Shown: piece by piece, positions 1 to 6,276 of the stretch | How the letters are laid out: the number at the start of each line of letters is the position of its first letter | Numbering within the stretch: the stretch's first letter is position 1 | Source of the DNA: Desulfovibrio sp. | GTDB lineage: Bacteria > Desulfobacterota > Desulfovibrionia > Desulfovibrionales > Desulfovibrionaceae | NCBI GenBank assembly: GCA_028708195.1 | Contig: JAQVZK010000100.1 | Span: forward strand, 1-7,991 | DNA: 7,991 bases | Direction: 5' to 3' | Program-made: the position numbers and the translations under genes | The notes under the pieces: model-generated | What the model was told of the DNA's origin: nothing | The model's database searches: none | Seen by the model: only the letters and a program-made list of their open reading frames with translations

Positions 1-2
1 CC

Positions 3-1904
3 CGCACCGGCATGCAGGTCATGGGCATATACACCGTGAGTTTTCTGGGGGGCATGATCCTTTTGACGGTGAGTTTGTGGTGGCTGGCGCACCAGTTGGG
101 CAAGTCGTTCAGGACTCTGGGCCGCGCACTGCATCAGCGCAACGTCACCGGCGCTTCTGACGAACTTAATCTGCCGCCCATGCCCAAGGAACTGGAAAGT
201 CTCAAGGTAGACATCAACAACCTGCTGGGCCGCCTGCGCCATGCAAAAATACAGCGCCGCAGCCACGAGGCCCTTCAGGACGCCCAGTGGCAGCGCGAAC
301 CTGTGCCAGACCTGCCGCATCCCGAAGACCTGCCAGCCAGTGGCCTTGTGGGTACCTCTTCTGCCATGCAGACCCTTTGCGACCAGGTGCGCAAGGCATC
401 CCAGGTTTTGGCCGACGTGCTCATAATTGGCGAAACCGGCACCGGCAAAGAGCTGGTATCCGAGGCCATACACCGCCTGAGCTCCCGCAGTTCTGGCCCC
501 TTCATTACCATTAACTGCGGTGCCCTGGATGAAAACCTGCTCATGGATACCCTGTTTGGCCATGTGAAAGGAGCCTTCACCGAAGCCCGCCAAGCCCGAA
601 AAGGCGCGTTTCTGGCCGCTGAAGGCGGCACCCTTATGCTGGACGAAGTGGGCAACGCAGCCCCCAAGGTACAGCAGGCCCTGCTTCGCGCCTTGTCCAC
701 CCGGCGCATCAGGCCCCTTGGCAGCGATCAGGAAGTTCCCTTTGATACGCGCATTGTCGCCGCCACCAACGCCTCCCTGCTGGAAGACGCCCGCGACGGC
801 TCCTTTCGGGAGGACCTCTATTACCGCCTCGCGGTTATTACCATCCACACGCCGCCCTTGCGGGAAAGAAAGACCGATATTCCTTCTCTTACCGTGTACT
901 TTCTGACAGAAGCCGTAAAAAACAGAGCCAAGGCTGAAGAAGCGGGCGCCGAAGCCGACGCGAAAAGCCCTGGCTCTGCGCAAGGAACACCTGCAAAACC
1001 GGCCAAGGGATTCAGAGCATCCGGTTCCACGCAGATGCCCCAGATCAGCCGGGGGGCTCTCGCCAAACTCATGTCCTACGCATGGCCGGGCAATGTGCGC
1101 GAACTGAAAAATACGCTTACCCGCGCACTGACATTCTGCGAAGAAAACATTCTCTATGCTGAAAATATCCAGTTGGGACCAGTCGCCGCTTCCAACGGAA
1201 ACCGCGAGGGTGCCGCAAAACAACAGGCGCAGGGCAGCGAAGCCGCGCCACAGGCCCAAAATCAAGAAAGGCGTGAAGAAGCGCAGGCCAGGGCCAGCAA
1301 TGGCTCGGCCGAGTCCAAAGCTGACACGGGGGCAGGCAGCAGCCCCGCAGAAAATACGAGCGGCGCACGACCAGAAAACGGTGAAACGGCCAAAAGTATG
1401 GCTCCTGCCGGGGAAAGCCCGGAGGAGGACGCCTTTTACGCAGGCTCGTCTTACGGACAGGAATCCTTGCCTGTGACGGATTCTGCGGCATCGACCTCAG
1501 GCACCACCACGCCTGACAGCCTGCCGCGGCAGGTGCCGCCTTACACCCCTGACTCCGGCCCGGAGTCTGGACGGGACTCTGGGCAGGGCCGCCCGCTTTC
1601 GGCATTTTTCGAGGCAGGCCCGGAGACACCCCCCATTGCGGGCAATGGCAACGGCGGCAGTAACAGGGAGCAGGCAGACAGCATCCAGCTCAACCACAGA
1701 CAGGCCGAAATGTGGCCCCGGCTTGTGGCCTTGGGCAGTATTAGCCGCCAGGAGTACCAGCAGATGCTGGGCAAAGACATCTCCATGCGCACAGCGCAAT
1801 ATGACTTGCAACTCTTTGTGCAGGCGGGGCTTGTTCGCAAGGAAGGTCGCGGGCCGGCCCAACGCTATGTGGTTGTGGCCGACGGCCCCACCGCGCAAGG
1901 TTGA
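3..1904 (+). CDS. Membrane-anchored sigma-54-activator-type AAA+ regulator with C-terminal winged helix (5'-truncated)
   Basis: This is probably a one-component sensor/transcription regulator. The frame is open to the left edge, so the true start lies outside; the first visible ATG is at 12 (residues below count from it) and has no clear ribosome-binding site. Residues 4-27 form one membrane helix, which implies a missing extracytoplasmic sensor domain. A helical linker leads to the AAA+ domain: Walker A GETGTGKE (140-147), loop GAFTEA (187-192; normally GAFTGA), Walker B LMLDE (to E212), FREDLYYRL (265-273) and WPGNVREL (358-365). About 35 low-complexity residues interrupt the lid (about 305-342). 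An Ala/Gly/Ser/Pro/Glu-rich linker (about 395-556) follows. The end (about 561-625, NHRQAE...SMRTAQYDLQLF...GRGPAQRYVVV) looks like the winged helix of RecG-like/Fic-associated regulators, not the usual Fis helix-turn-helix. The AAA+ call is firm; target, signal and sigma-54 dependence are inferred. Confidence 0.88.
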   Translation, partial: RTGMQVMGIYTVSFLGGMILLTVSLWWLAHQLGKSFRTLGRALHQRNVTGASDELNLPPMPKELESLKVDINNLLGRLRHAKIQRRSHEALQDAQWQREPVPDLPHPEDLPASGLVGTSSAMQTLCDQVRKASQVLADVLIIGETGTGKELVSEAIHRLSSRSSGPFITINCGALDENLLMDTLFGHVKGAFTEARQARKGAFLAAEGGTLMLDEVGNAAPKVQQALLRALSTRRIRPLGSDQEVPFDTRIVAATNASLLEDARDGSFREDLYYRLAVITIHTPPLRERKTDIPSLTVYFLTEAVKNRAKAEEAGAEADAKSPGSAQGTPAKPAKGFRASGSTQMPQISRGALAKLMSYAWPGNVRELKNTLTRALTFCEENILYAENIQLGPVAASNGNREGAAKQQAQGSEAAPQAQNQERREEAQARASNGSAESKADTGAGSSPAENTSGARPENGETAKSMAPAGESPEEDAFYAGSSYGQESLPVTDSAASTSGTTTPDSLPRQVPPYTPDSGPESGRDSGQGRPLSAFFEAGPETPPIAGNGNGGSNREQADSIQLNHRQAEMWPRLVALGSISRQEYQQMLGKDISMRTAQYDLQLFVQAGLVRKEGRGPAQRYVVVADGPTAQG

Positions 1905-1929
1905 TACAGCGCCGAGAGCAAGGTAATTT
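1901..1929 (+). promoter_or_regulatory. Possible sigma-70-like promoter at the end of the regulator gene
   Basis: TTGATA (1901-1906, 5 of 6 matches to TTGACA) lies 17 bases from TAATTT (1924-1929), a poor -10 with 3 of 6 matches. An AT-rich alternative -10, TATATT, lies at 1938-1943 but has no -35 at normal spacing. It would read towards the PEP-synthase-like gene. The TTGATA overlaps the regulator's stop codon. Weak; chance occurrence is possible. Confidence 0.22.
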
Positions 1930-1930
1930 A

Positions 1931-1946
1931 GAGGATATATATTCTC
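1931..1946. promoter_or_regulatory. AT-rich near-palindrome GAGGATATATATTCTC, candidate operator
   Basis: The 16 bases form a dyad with one mismatched pair (GAG-g-ATATATAT-t-CTC). It is the only markedly AT-rich stretch in this part of the window and sits just after a possible -10, where a repressor site or a melting region would lie. The binding protein is unknown. The regulator encoded immediately upstream is one candidate (inference from adjacency). Confidence 0.3.
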
Positions 1947-2041
1947 AAACGCGAGGCACGCCCGTTACGGCGCTTAACCGCGCAAATAAACTGACAATAC
2001 AGCCTTTGCGGCAGCCGCCCATGCGCCACCACGGCCAAAGC

Positions 2042-2079
2042 GTTACAGTTGCAGACGAACTGCAGGCCTTACAAGTAAC
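2042..2079. repeat. Nested inverted repeats in the gap before the PEP-synthase-like gene
   Basis: Outer arms GTTAC (2042-2046) and GTAAC (2075-2079) enclose inner arms TGCAG (2050-2054) and CTGCA (2060-2064) with a 5-base loop. A separate compact dyad GCGGC-A-GCCGC is at 2008-2018. In the mRNA the nested arms could form an interrupted hairpin; on DNA they could be binding sites. No T-run follows, so this is not an intrinsic terminator. The whole 1905-2174 gap holds no convincing gene. Confidence 0.3.
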
Positions 2080-2111
2080 CACAGCGATTGCACTGTGATG
2101 GCGGGTGCCTG

Positions 2112-2142
2112 TTGCGCAGTGGCCTGAGCTTTTCAAGATAAA
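2112..2142 (+). promoter_or_regulatory. Possible promoter proximal to the PEP-synthase-like gene
   Basis: TTGCGC (2112-2117) is followed after 17-19 bases by an A-rich AAGATAAA (2135-2142) that could serve as a weak -10. It would start transcription shortly before a small dyad, ATGCT-N6-AGCAT (2144-2159), and the ribosome-binding site at 2163. The match to the sigma-70 consensus is partial. I found no -24/-12 (GG-N10-GC with TTGC) element in this gap. Confidence 0.22.
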
Positions 2143-2162
2143 AATGCTCCAAACAGCATACC

Positions 2163-2169
2163 AGGGGTG
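2163..2169 (+). promoter_or_regulatory. Ribosome-binding site deciding a GTG start
   Basis: AGGGGTG lies 5-12 bases before GTG 2175. The next in-frame ATG (2235) has no purine-rich sequence before it, so GTG 2175 is preferred. The 5-bp dyad ATGCT/AGCAT (2144-2159) ends only 3 bases before this site and could affect access to it. Confidence 0.65.
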
Positions 2170-2174
2170 TTACC

Positions 2175-4736
2175 GTGGTCAGCAAGCTCAAAAAATTTTT
2201 TGGCCGTGGGCCACGCATCTCGCGCGAACAGGCCATGACCGCTTTTTACGGGCGCTATGCTTCATTCAAGGAGCTTCTGCAGGCCAATGCCGATCTGGCG
2301 AGCATTCTGGCAAACCTTAACGCCACCCAGCAGGGTGAGCGCCATATGGAAACAAGCCAGGTTCGCAAGGAGGCCCGCAGGGCCATCTTTCGCTGTGAGC
2401 GCATGGCGGCGACACTCAACGACATTTCCAACCAGCGCCATCAGGGCCTGAATGCCGCCGTGCAAAGCATTGCCAAACGTATTGAAAAGGAACTGGATCA
2501 GCGCACCAGCGGCGACGTGCCCACCTTGACACTCGACCTCAGAGAGGTGGACGCAAGCATGGCCTACAGTGTGGGCGGCAAGAATGCCAACCTGGGCGAA
2601 CTGCGCAATATGCTGGATATGCCCGTACCTCGCGGTTTCGCCATCACCATCAAGGCTGGCAGCCTCTTTCTGCTGCGCACACCTGGGCTTTTCAAGAGCA
2701 TGTACTCCCTGTTGCGCTCCATAGACCCGGAAAAAACAGAGAGCATCAATACCGTCTCCCGACAGTTGGAGCAGCTCATCTGCGGGGCCACCGTGCCCGG
2801 CGAGGTTGAAGCGGCCCTGCTCAAGGCATGGGATCTGGCCTACGGCAAAGACCCTGAGGTGGTGGTGGCCCTGCGCTCCAGCGCCATTGCCGAAGACGGC
2901 GTGCAGTCCTTTGCCGGGCAATACCGCAGCCTGCTGGGCGTTACCCGCAACGGGCTGATATCGGCGTTCAAAACCGTGGTGGCCAGTCTTTTTTCTCCGC
3001 GCGCTCTGGCGTACCGCTCCGGGCACGGCTATGCGCTTGATGCCACCGGCATGGGCCTGTGCTGTGTGGAGATGGTGCGCTCCCGCGCTGCTGGCGTGGC
3101 CTTTTCACGCCACCCCGTAGATTTGCGCTCCAACAGTATCGTCATCAACGGCTTGTGGGGCCTGGGCGAAATGGTTGTGGACGGCTCCGGCACGCCCGAC
3201 CAATGGCTTGTATCGCGGGCCACAGGCAAAGTTACCAAGGCAACCATTGCCCACAAGGCTGTATGCCTGCGCCTTACGCGCACAGCAACAGGGGTGGACA
3301 GCGAACTGACCCCTGTGCCCGAAGCACTGCAGGACGTGCCCTGCCTCAGTGACGAGCAGGTACGCCAGCTTGCGCACATGGTTATGGAGCTTGAACGCCA
3401 CTACCAGTACCCGCAGGATATGGAATGGGCCGTGGACGAAGAAGACCAGATTGTCTTGCTTCAAACGCGGCCGATGGGGTTGGACAGTACAGCCGAAGAA
3501 AAGACCGCGCCCATTTTGGGGCATTTGCGTCCCCTGCTTTCCGGCGCGGACGTGGCAGCCAGAGGCGTGGGCTGCGGGCCGGTGGTATTTGTGGGCGACG
3601 GTGAAGACATCACCCACTTTCCCGAAGGCGCTGTCATGCTTATGGACCATTCCTCACCCAGCGCCATGTCGGCCATGCGCCGGGCCTCCGCCATTATTGC
3701 CCAGACAGGCAGCCTCACCGGACACATGGCCTCCATATGCCGCGAGTTTGGCGTGCCAACGCTTATGAACATACCCGGCGTCACCGGCGTACTTTCCCCA
3801 GGGCAAATCGTTACAGTAGACGCCCTGCTGGGCAGAATTTTTGACGGCGAAGTACCAGAACTGCTGGCCCTGCGGCTGATCCGCCCCCAAACCATTGCCG
3901 ACAGCCCTGCCCTCATGCTTCTCAGGCGTGTGGCCCCCTACATTCTGCCGCTGCATCTGGTGGACCCCAGAGCCGACACCTTTACCCCCGAGCACTGCAC
4001 ATCCCTGCACGATGTCATGCGCTATGCCCACGAAATGAGTTATTCGGAGATGTTCAAGATATCCGACAGCGTCACGGACAACAGCGCGGGCGTTGCCAGC
4101 GAGCTTATCAGCACCATCCCGCTTGACCTGCATATTATTGACCTTGGCGGCGGGCTGCGTAATCCCGAATCCCGCCGGGTGCACCCGGCGGACGTGACGA
4201 GCGTCCCCCTGCGGTATGTGCTTGACGGCATGCTCAACCCCACAGTGCAGGCGCGGGGGCCGCGCCCGGTCAATATGCGCGGCTTTTTGTCCGTCATGGG
4301 CCAAAGCGTCATTGGCTGTAATCAGGAGGGCAGTTCGCGCTTTGGGCAACGCAGTTATGCCATTGTTTCTGACCGTTATCTCAATTTCTCATCCCGTGTG
4401 GGCTATCACTATGCCATCCTTGATACGTGGTGTGGCGACTCGTTGAGCAAAAATTACATCCGTTTTGAATTTGCAGGCGGGGCCGCCAACGATGTGCAAA
4501 GAATTCGAAGGGTTCGCTGCATTGGACTTATACTCAAAGAACTTGACTTTACCGTCGAACTCTCGGGTGATAGGATACGTGCTCGCTACCAGAAATATCC
4601 TAGGCCCGAGCTCTGTGCCAGACTGGACCAACTGGGGCGTTTACTTATCATGACTCGCCAGATGGATATGCTTATGGTGAACGAGGCCGCTGTAACAGCA
4701 TGTGCCGACAAGTTCCTCAAGGGCGAGTACCATTAG
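2175..4736 (+). CDS. PEP-synthase/pyruvate-phosphate-dikinase-like protein lacking the PEP-binding barrel
   Basis: An 853-residue protein of the PEP/pyruvate-dikinase superfamily. Residues 1-125 are a charged helical region, coiled-coil-like towards its end. The ATP-grasp domain follows (about 127-435): VGGKNANLGEL with K136, LRSSAIAEDG with R234, SRHPVDL, WGLGEMVVDG, and DMEWAV...LLQTRPM with E417, Q430 and R432. The swivel domain (about 450-560) has SLTGHMASICREFGVPT with the expected phosphoryl-carrier H517. After that, the C-terminal ~290 residues (IIDLGGGLRNPE, YLNFSSRVGYHYAI, RRVRCIGLILKEL, LLIMTRQMDMLM) show none of the TIM-barrel motifs that bind PEP/pyruvate in PpsA or PpdK. ATP-dependent autophosphorylation of H517 is therefore likely (family knowledge), while the acceptor is unknown. 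Calling it PEP synthase would over-annotate. It lies 270 bases after the regulator and 73 before a transporter, so shared control is plausible. Sequence intact; start GTG. Confidence 0.9.
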   Translation: MVSKLKKFFGRGPRISREQAMTAFYGRYASFKELLQANADLASILANLNATQQGERHMETSQVRKEARRAIFRCERMAATLNDISNQRHQGLNAAVQSIAKRIEKELDQRTSGDVPTLTLDLREVDASMAYSVGGKNANLGELRNMLDMPVPRGFAITIKAGSLFLLRTPGLFKSMYSLLRSIDPEKTESINTVSRQLEQLICGATVPGEVEAALLKAWDLAYGKDPEVVVALRSSAIAEDGVQSFAGQYRSLLGVTRNGLISAFKTVVASLFSPRALAYRSGHGYALDATGMGLCCVEMVRSRAAGVAFSRHPVDLRSNSIVINGLWGLGEMVVDGSGTPDQWLVSRATGKVTKATIAHKAVCLRLTRTATGVDSELTPVPEALQDVPCLSDEQVRQLAHMVMELERHYQYPQDMEWAVDEEDQIVLLQTRPMGLDSTAEEKTAPILGHLRPLLSGADVAARGVGCGPVVFVGDGEDITHFPEGAVMLMDHSSPSAMSAMRRASAIIAQTGSLTGHMASICREFGVPTLMNIPGVTGVLSPGQIVTVDALLGRIFDGEVPELLALRLIRPQTIADSPALMLLRRVAPYILPLHLVDPRADTFTPEHCTSLHDVMRYAHEMSYSEMFKISDSVTDNSAGVASELISTIPLDLHIIDLGGGLRNPESRRVHPADVTSVPLRYVLDGMLNPTVQARGPRPVNMRGFLSVMGQSVIGCNQEGSSRFGQRSYAIVSDRYLNFSSRVGYHYAILDTWCGDSLSKNYIRFEFAGGAANDVQRIRRVRCIGLILKELDFTVELSGDRIRARYQKYPRPELCARLDQLGRLLIMTRQMDMLMVNEAAVTACADKFLKGEYH

Positions 4737-4758
4737 CCGCCGCTTCCCCTGAAGCAGC

Positions 4759-4782
4759 CGTTGCCAGCCTGTGGCCGCAACG
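4759..4782. repeat. Interrupted inverted repeat in the short gap before the transporter gene
   Basis: CGTTGC (4759-4764) pairs with GCAACG (4777-4782), and GCC-TGT-GGC inside it (4767-4775) adds three more pairs. The gap is only 73 bases and no T-run follows, so it is unlikely to stop transcription fully. It could be an mRNA processing or stability hairpin between the two genes. Confidence 0.35.
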
Positions 4783-4809
4783 ACGGCGGCGTAACCGTGC
4801 TGAGGCCCC

Positions 4810-6069
4810 ATGCCGTCCGTTGCTGCTTCCCTTGTTCCCCCAGTAGGCCGCTCCACTTCTTCGGAGCCGCCGCAAAAACTCTTCAGCCGCGATTTTATTT
4901 TGCTGTTTTGCCTGACCATGTCATGCAACAGCTTTATTGCGGTTTTTTACTGCTTTGAGCAGTGGCTTGAAACAATGACCATCAGCCCCAACTGGCGGGG
5001 CGTGCTCCTGTCTTCAATGTTTGCTATGGTTCTGCTGTTTCGCCCTCTGGCCAGCGTCTTTTTGCTGCGTCACGGCAAACTGCTGGCCATGGCCATATCC
5101 ATTACCGTTTCAAGCTGCGTCATGCTGGCCTACGCCTATGTGGGCGGGCCACACGTCATCGGCCTGATCTGGATGCTGCGCATTGTGCAGGGTATAGCGC
5201 TGGCTGTTTTCTCAAGCTGCACAGTGGCTGTGCTTGTTAGCTGCATTCCCAAGGGGCAGAGCGCACGCGGCTTCGCCATCTTCTCTCTCACCATGCTGCT
5301 GCCCTATTCCATCATTCCTGCTGCCGCGGAGCCCATACTGCCCCTGCTGGGCGGCGAAGCCGGGCTTTTTGCCATCTCGGCCCTGTTGGGCCTGCCTTCT
5401 CTGCTCATGCTCATCCCCCTGGCGCCACGGCTGAAAACGCCTGAAATGGCCCCCGAAGACGGGGGGGGGATGTCTGGCCGTGCCCTGTGGCAATCTGTAA
5501 GCCATTCCGGCCTGTTTTTTGTCTATATGGCCTGCCTGACATTCAGCATCATGACCATACTGGCCATCTTCTTTATCAAGGGCCTGTGTACGGTCACGGG
5601 TGCGCACCCGGCCTGGTTTTTTACCATCTATACCCTTACCATCATCCTGGTGCGCCTCGCTGGCAGCAATCGGCTGGATACAATGCCCCGGTACAGGGTA
5701 ACCCTTATCTGCAGCCTGCTTTTGACCTTCTGCATGCTCGGGCTGGCCTGGGGGCCGCTGTGGGCCTTTGTACCCCTTACCTGCCTGTACGGCATTGGCC
5801 TCGGCCTGCTCTATCCCCTGCTGGCCGCCGCCATTTATGACCGCTCCACCCCCGACACGCGCTCCATCAACTCCAACGTCATGATGGCCACGTTTGACGC
5901 CAGCGGCATGCTGGCCCCGCTTATTGGCGGCATGGTAGTCAACGCGGGCTTCGGCTACAGGGGCGTCTTTACGGCCACTGCCATCTCTGTATTTCTGTGC
6001 GGTTGCTGCATGCTGGCCGACAGACTGCGCCTGGCCCTGCTCGAACGCAGGCAAAATGCCGGACGGTAA
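4810..6069 (+). CDS. Major facilitator superfamily (MFS) transporter, 12 TM
   Basis: A 419-residue inner-membrane secondary transporter. About 28 soluble residues precede twelve hydrophobic segments, roughly at 29-49, 63-86, 91-111, 116-138, 153-174, 185-205, 233-257, 268-283, 296-314, 317-342, 355-378 and 384-404. The end of TM2 has FRPLASVFLLRHGK, a degenerate MFS motif A of the RPLxGxxxDRxG kind. The 206-231 segment is the usual cytoplasmic loop between the two six-helix halves. The start ATG has TGAGG four bases upstream; spacing is short but no better start precedes TM1. The gene lies 73 bases after the PEP-synthase-like gene and is probably co-transcribed. Substrate and direction cannot be read from the sequence. 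Nine consecutive G at 5461-5469 encode G218-G220 in the central loop. Confidence 0.9.
   Translation: MPSVAASLVPPVGRSTSSEPPQKLFSRDFILLFCLTMSCNSFIAVFYCFEQWLETMTISPNWRGVLLSSMFAMVLLFRPLASVFLLRHGKLLAMAISITVSSCVMLAYAYVGGPHVIGLIWMLRIVQGIALAVFSSCTVAVLVSCIPKGQSARGFAIFSLTMLLPYSIIPAAAEPILPLLGGEAGLFAISALLGLPSLLMLIPLAPRLKTPEMAPEDGGGMSGRALWQSVSHSGLFFVYMACLTFSIMTILAIFFIKGLCTVTGAHPAWFFTIYTLTIILVRLAGSNRLDTMPRYRVTLICSLLLTFCMLGLAWGPLWAFVPLTCLYGIGLGLLYPLLAAAIYDRSTPDTRSINSNVMMATFDASGMLAPLIGGMVVNAGFGYRGVFTATAISVFLCGCCMLADRLRLALLERRQNAGR
5461..5469 (+). repeat. Poly-G tract (G9) inside the transporter gene
   Basis: Nine consecutive G encode three glycines in the loop between the two halves of the transporter. Tracts of this length are prone to slipped-strand change; gain or loss of one base would shift the frame and truncate the protein after six helices. 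In this copy the frame is intact. Confidence 0.8.
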
Positions 6070-6140
6070 TCTGCCCAATCTGCACAACGCCCAATCCACC
6101 AGCACACGCCCCTTCGCATGCAAAGAACCCCGTGCCGGTG

Positions 6141-6156
6141 TTGCATTCCTGTGCAA
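6141..6156. promoter_or_regulatory. Dyad TTGCA-N6-TGCAA, candidate operator before the sulfur genes
   Basis: Perfect 5-bp arms are separated by 6 bases, the geometry of CRP/FNR-superfamily sites, although the half-site is not a canonical CRP or FNR one. TATCAT (6161-6166, 5 of 6 matches to TATAAT) follows but is too close to the TTGCAT for a standard promoter. The dyad lies 120 bases before the rhodanese start. The rest of 6070-6276 holds a small GC hairpin (GCCCG/CGGGC at 6200-6217) without a T-run, and no gene. Confidence 0.3.
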
Positions 6157-6264
6157 ACTATATCATTCTACTTAAGAAATAGTAATTCCTTCAATCCATG
6201 CCCGCATTGCTCCGGGCTTCGCCCTGCCTTCATACACGCCACGACATCCCGGCAAACTTCTGTC

Positions 6265-6271
6265 AAAGGAG
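6265..6271 (+). promoter_or_regulatory. Strong ribosome-binding site fixing the rhodanese start
   Basis: AAAGGAG is 5 bases before ATG 6277. The same frame is open back to an ATG at 6118, but that start has no such site, and the extra 53 residues are not rhodanese-like. The start at 6277 is therefore preferred. Confidence 0.85.
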
Positions 6272-6276
6272 ATGAT

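Noticed and set aside
1901..2098. Small 65-residue frame starting at TTG that overlaps the regulator stop codon
   Set aside because: Weak start with no properly spaced ribosome-binding site, no recognisable motif, and composition like the surrounding gap; the overlap is most likely accidental.
2099..2117. TGGC...TTGC pair before the dikinase-like gene, resembling a -24/-12 promoter
   Set aside because: The invariant GG and GC are 14 rather than 12 bases apart, so the spacing is wrong by two bases.
2262..3026. Long 254-residue reverse-strand frame inside the dikinase-like gene
   Set aside because: It is antisense to well-conserved ATP-grasp motifs; GC-rich genes often give such open shadows. 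No domain is recognisable.
2175..4736. Straight annotation as phosphoenolpyruvate synthase (ppsA)
   Set aside because: The C-terminal PEP/pyruvate-binding barrel motifs are not visible, so the pyruvate reaction is not supported.
5212..6156. 314-residue reverse-strand frame opposite the transporter gene
   Set aside because: Composition is Gly/Gln/Arg/His-rich as expected from the antisense of a hydrophobic gene; no motif and no ribosome-binding site evident.
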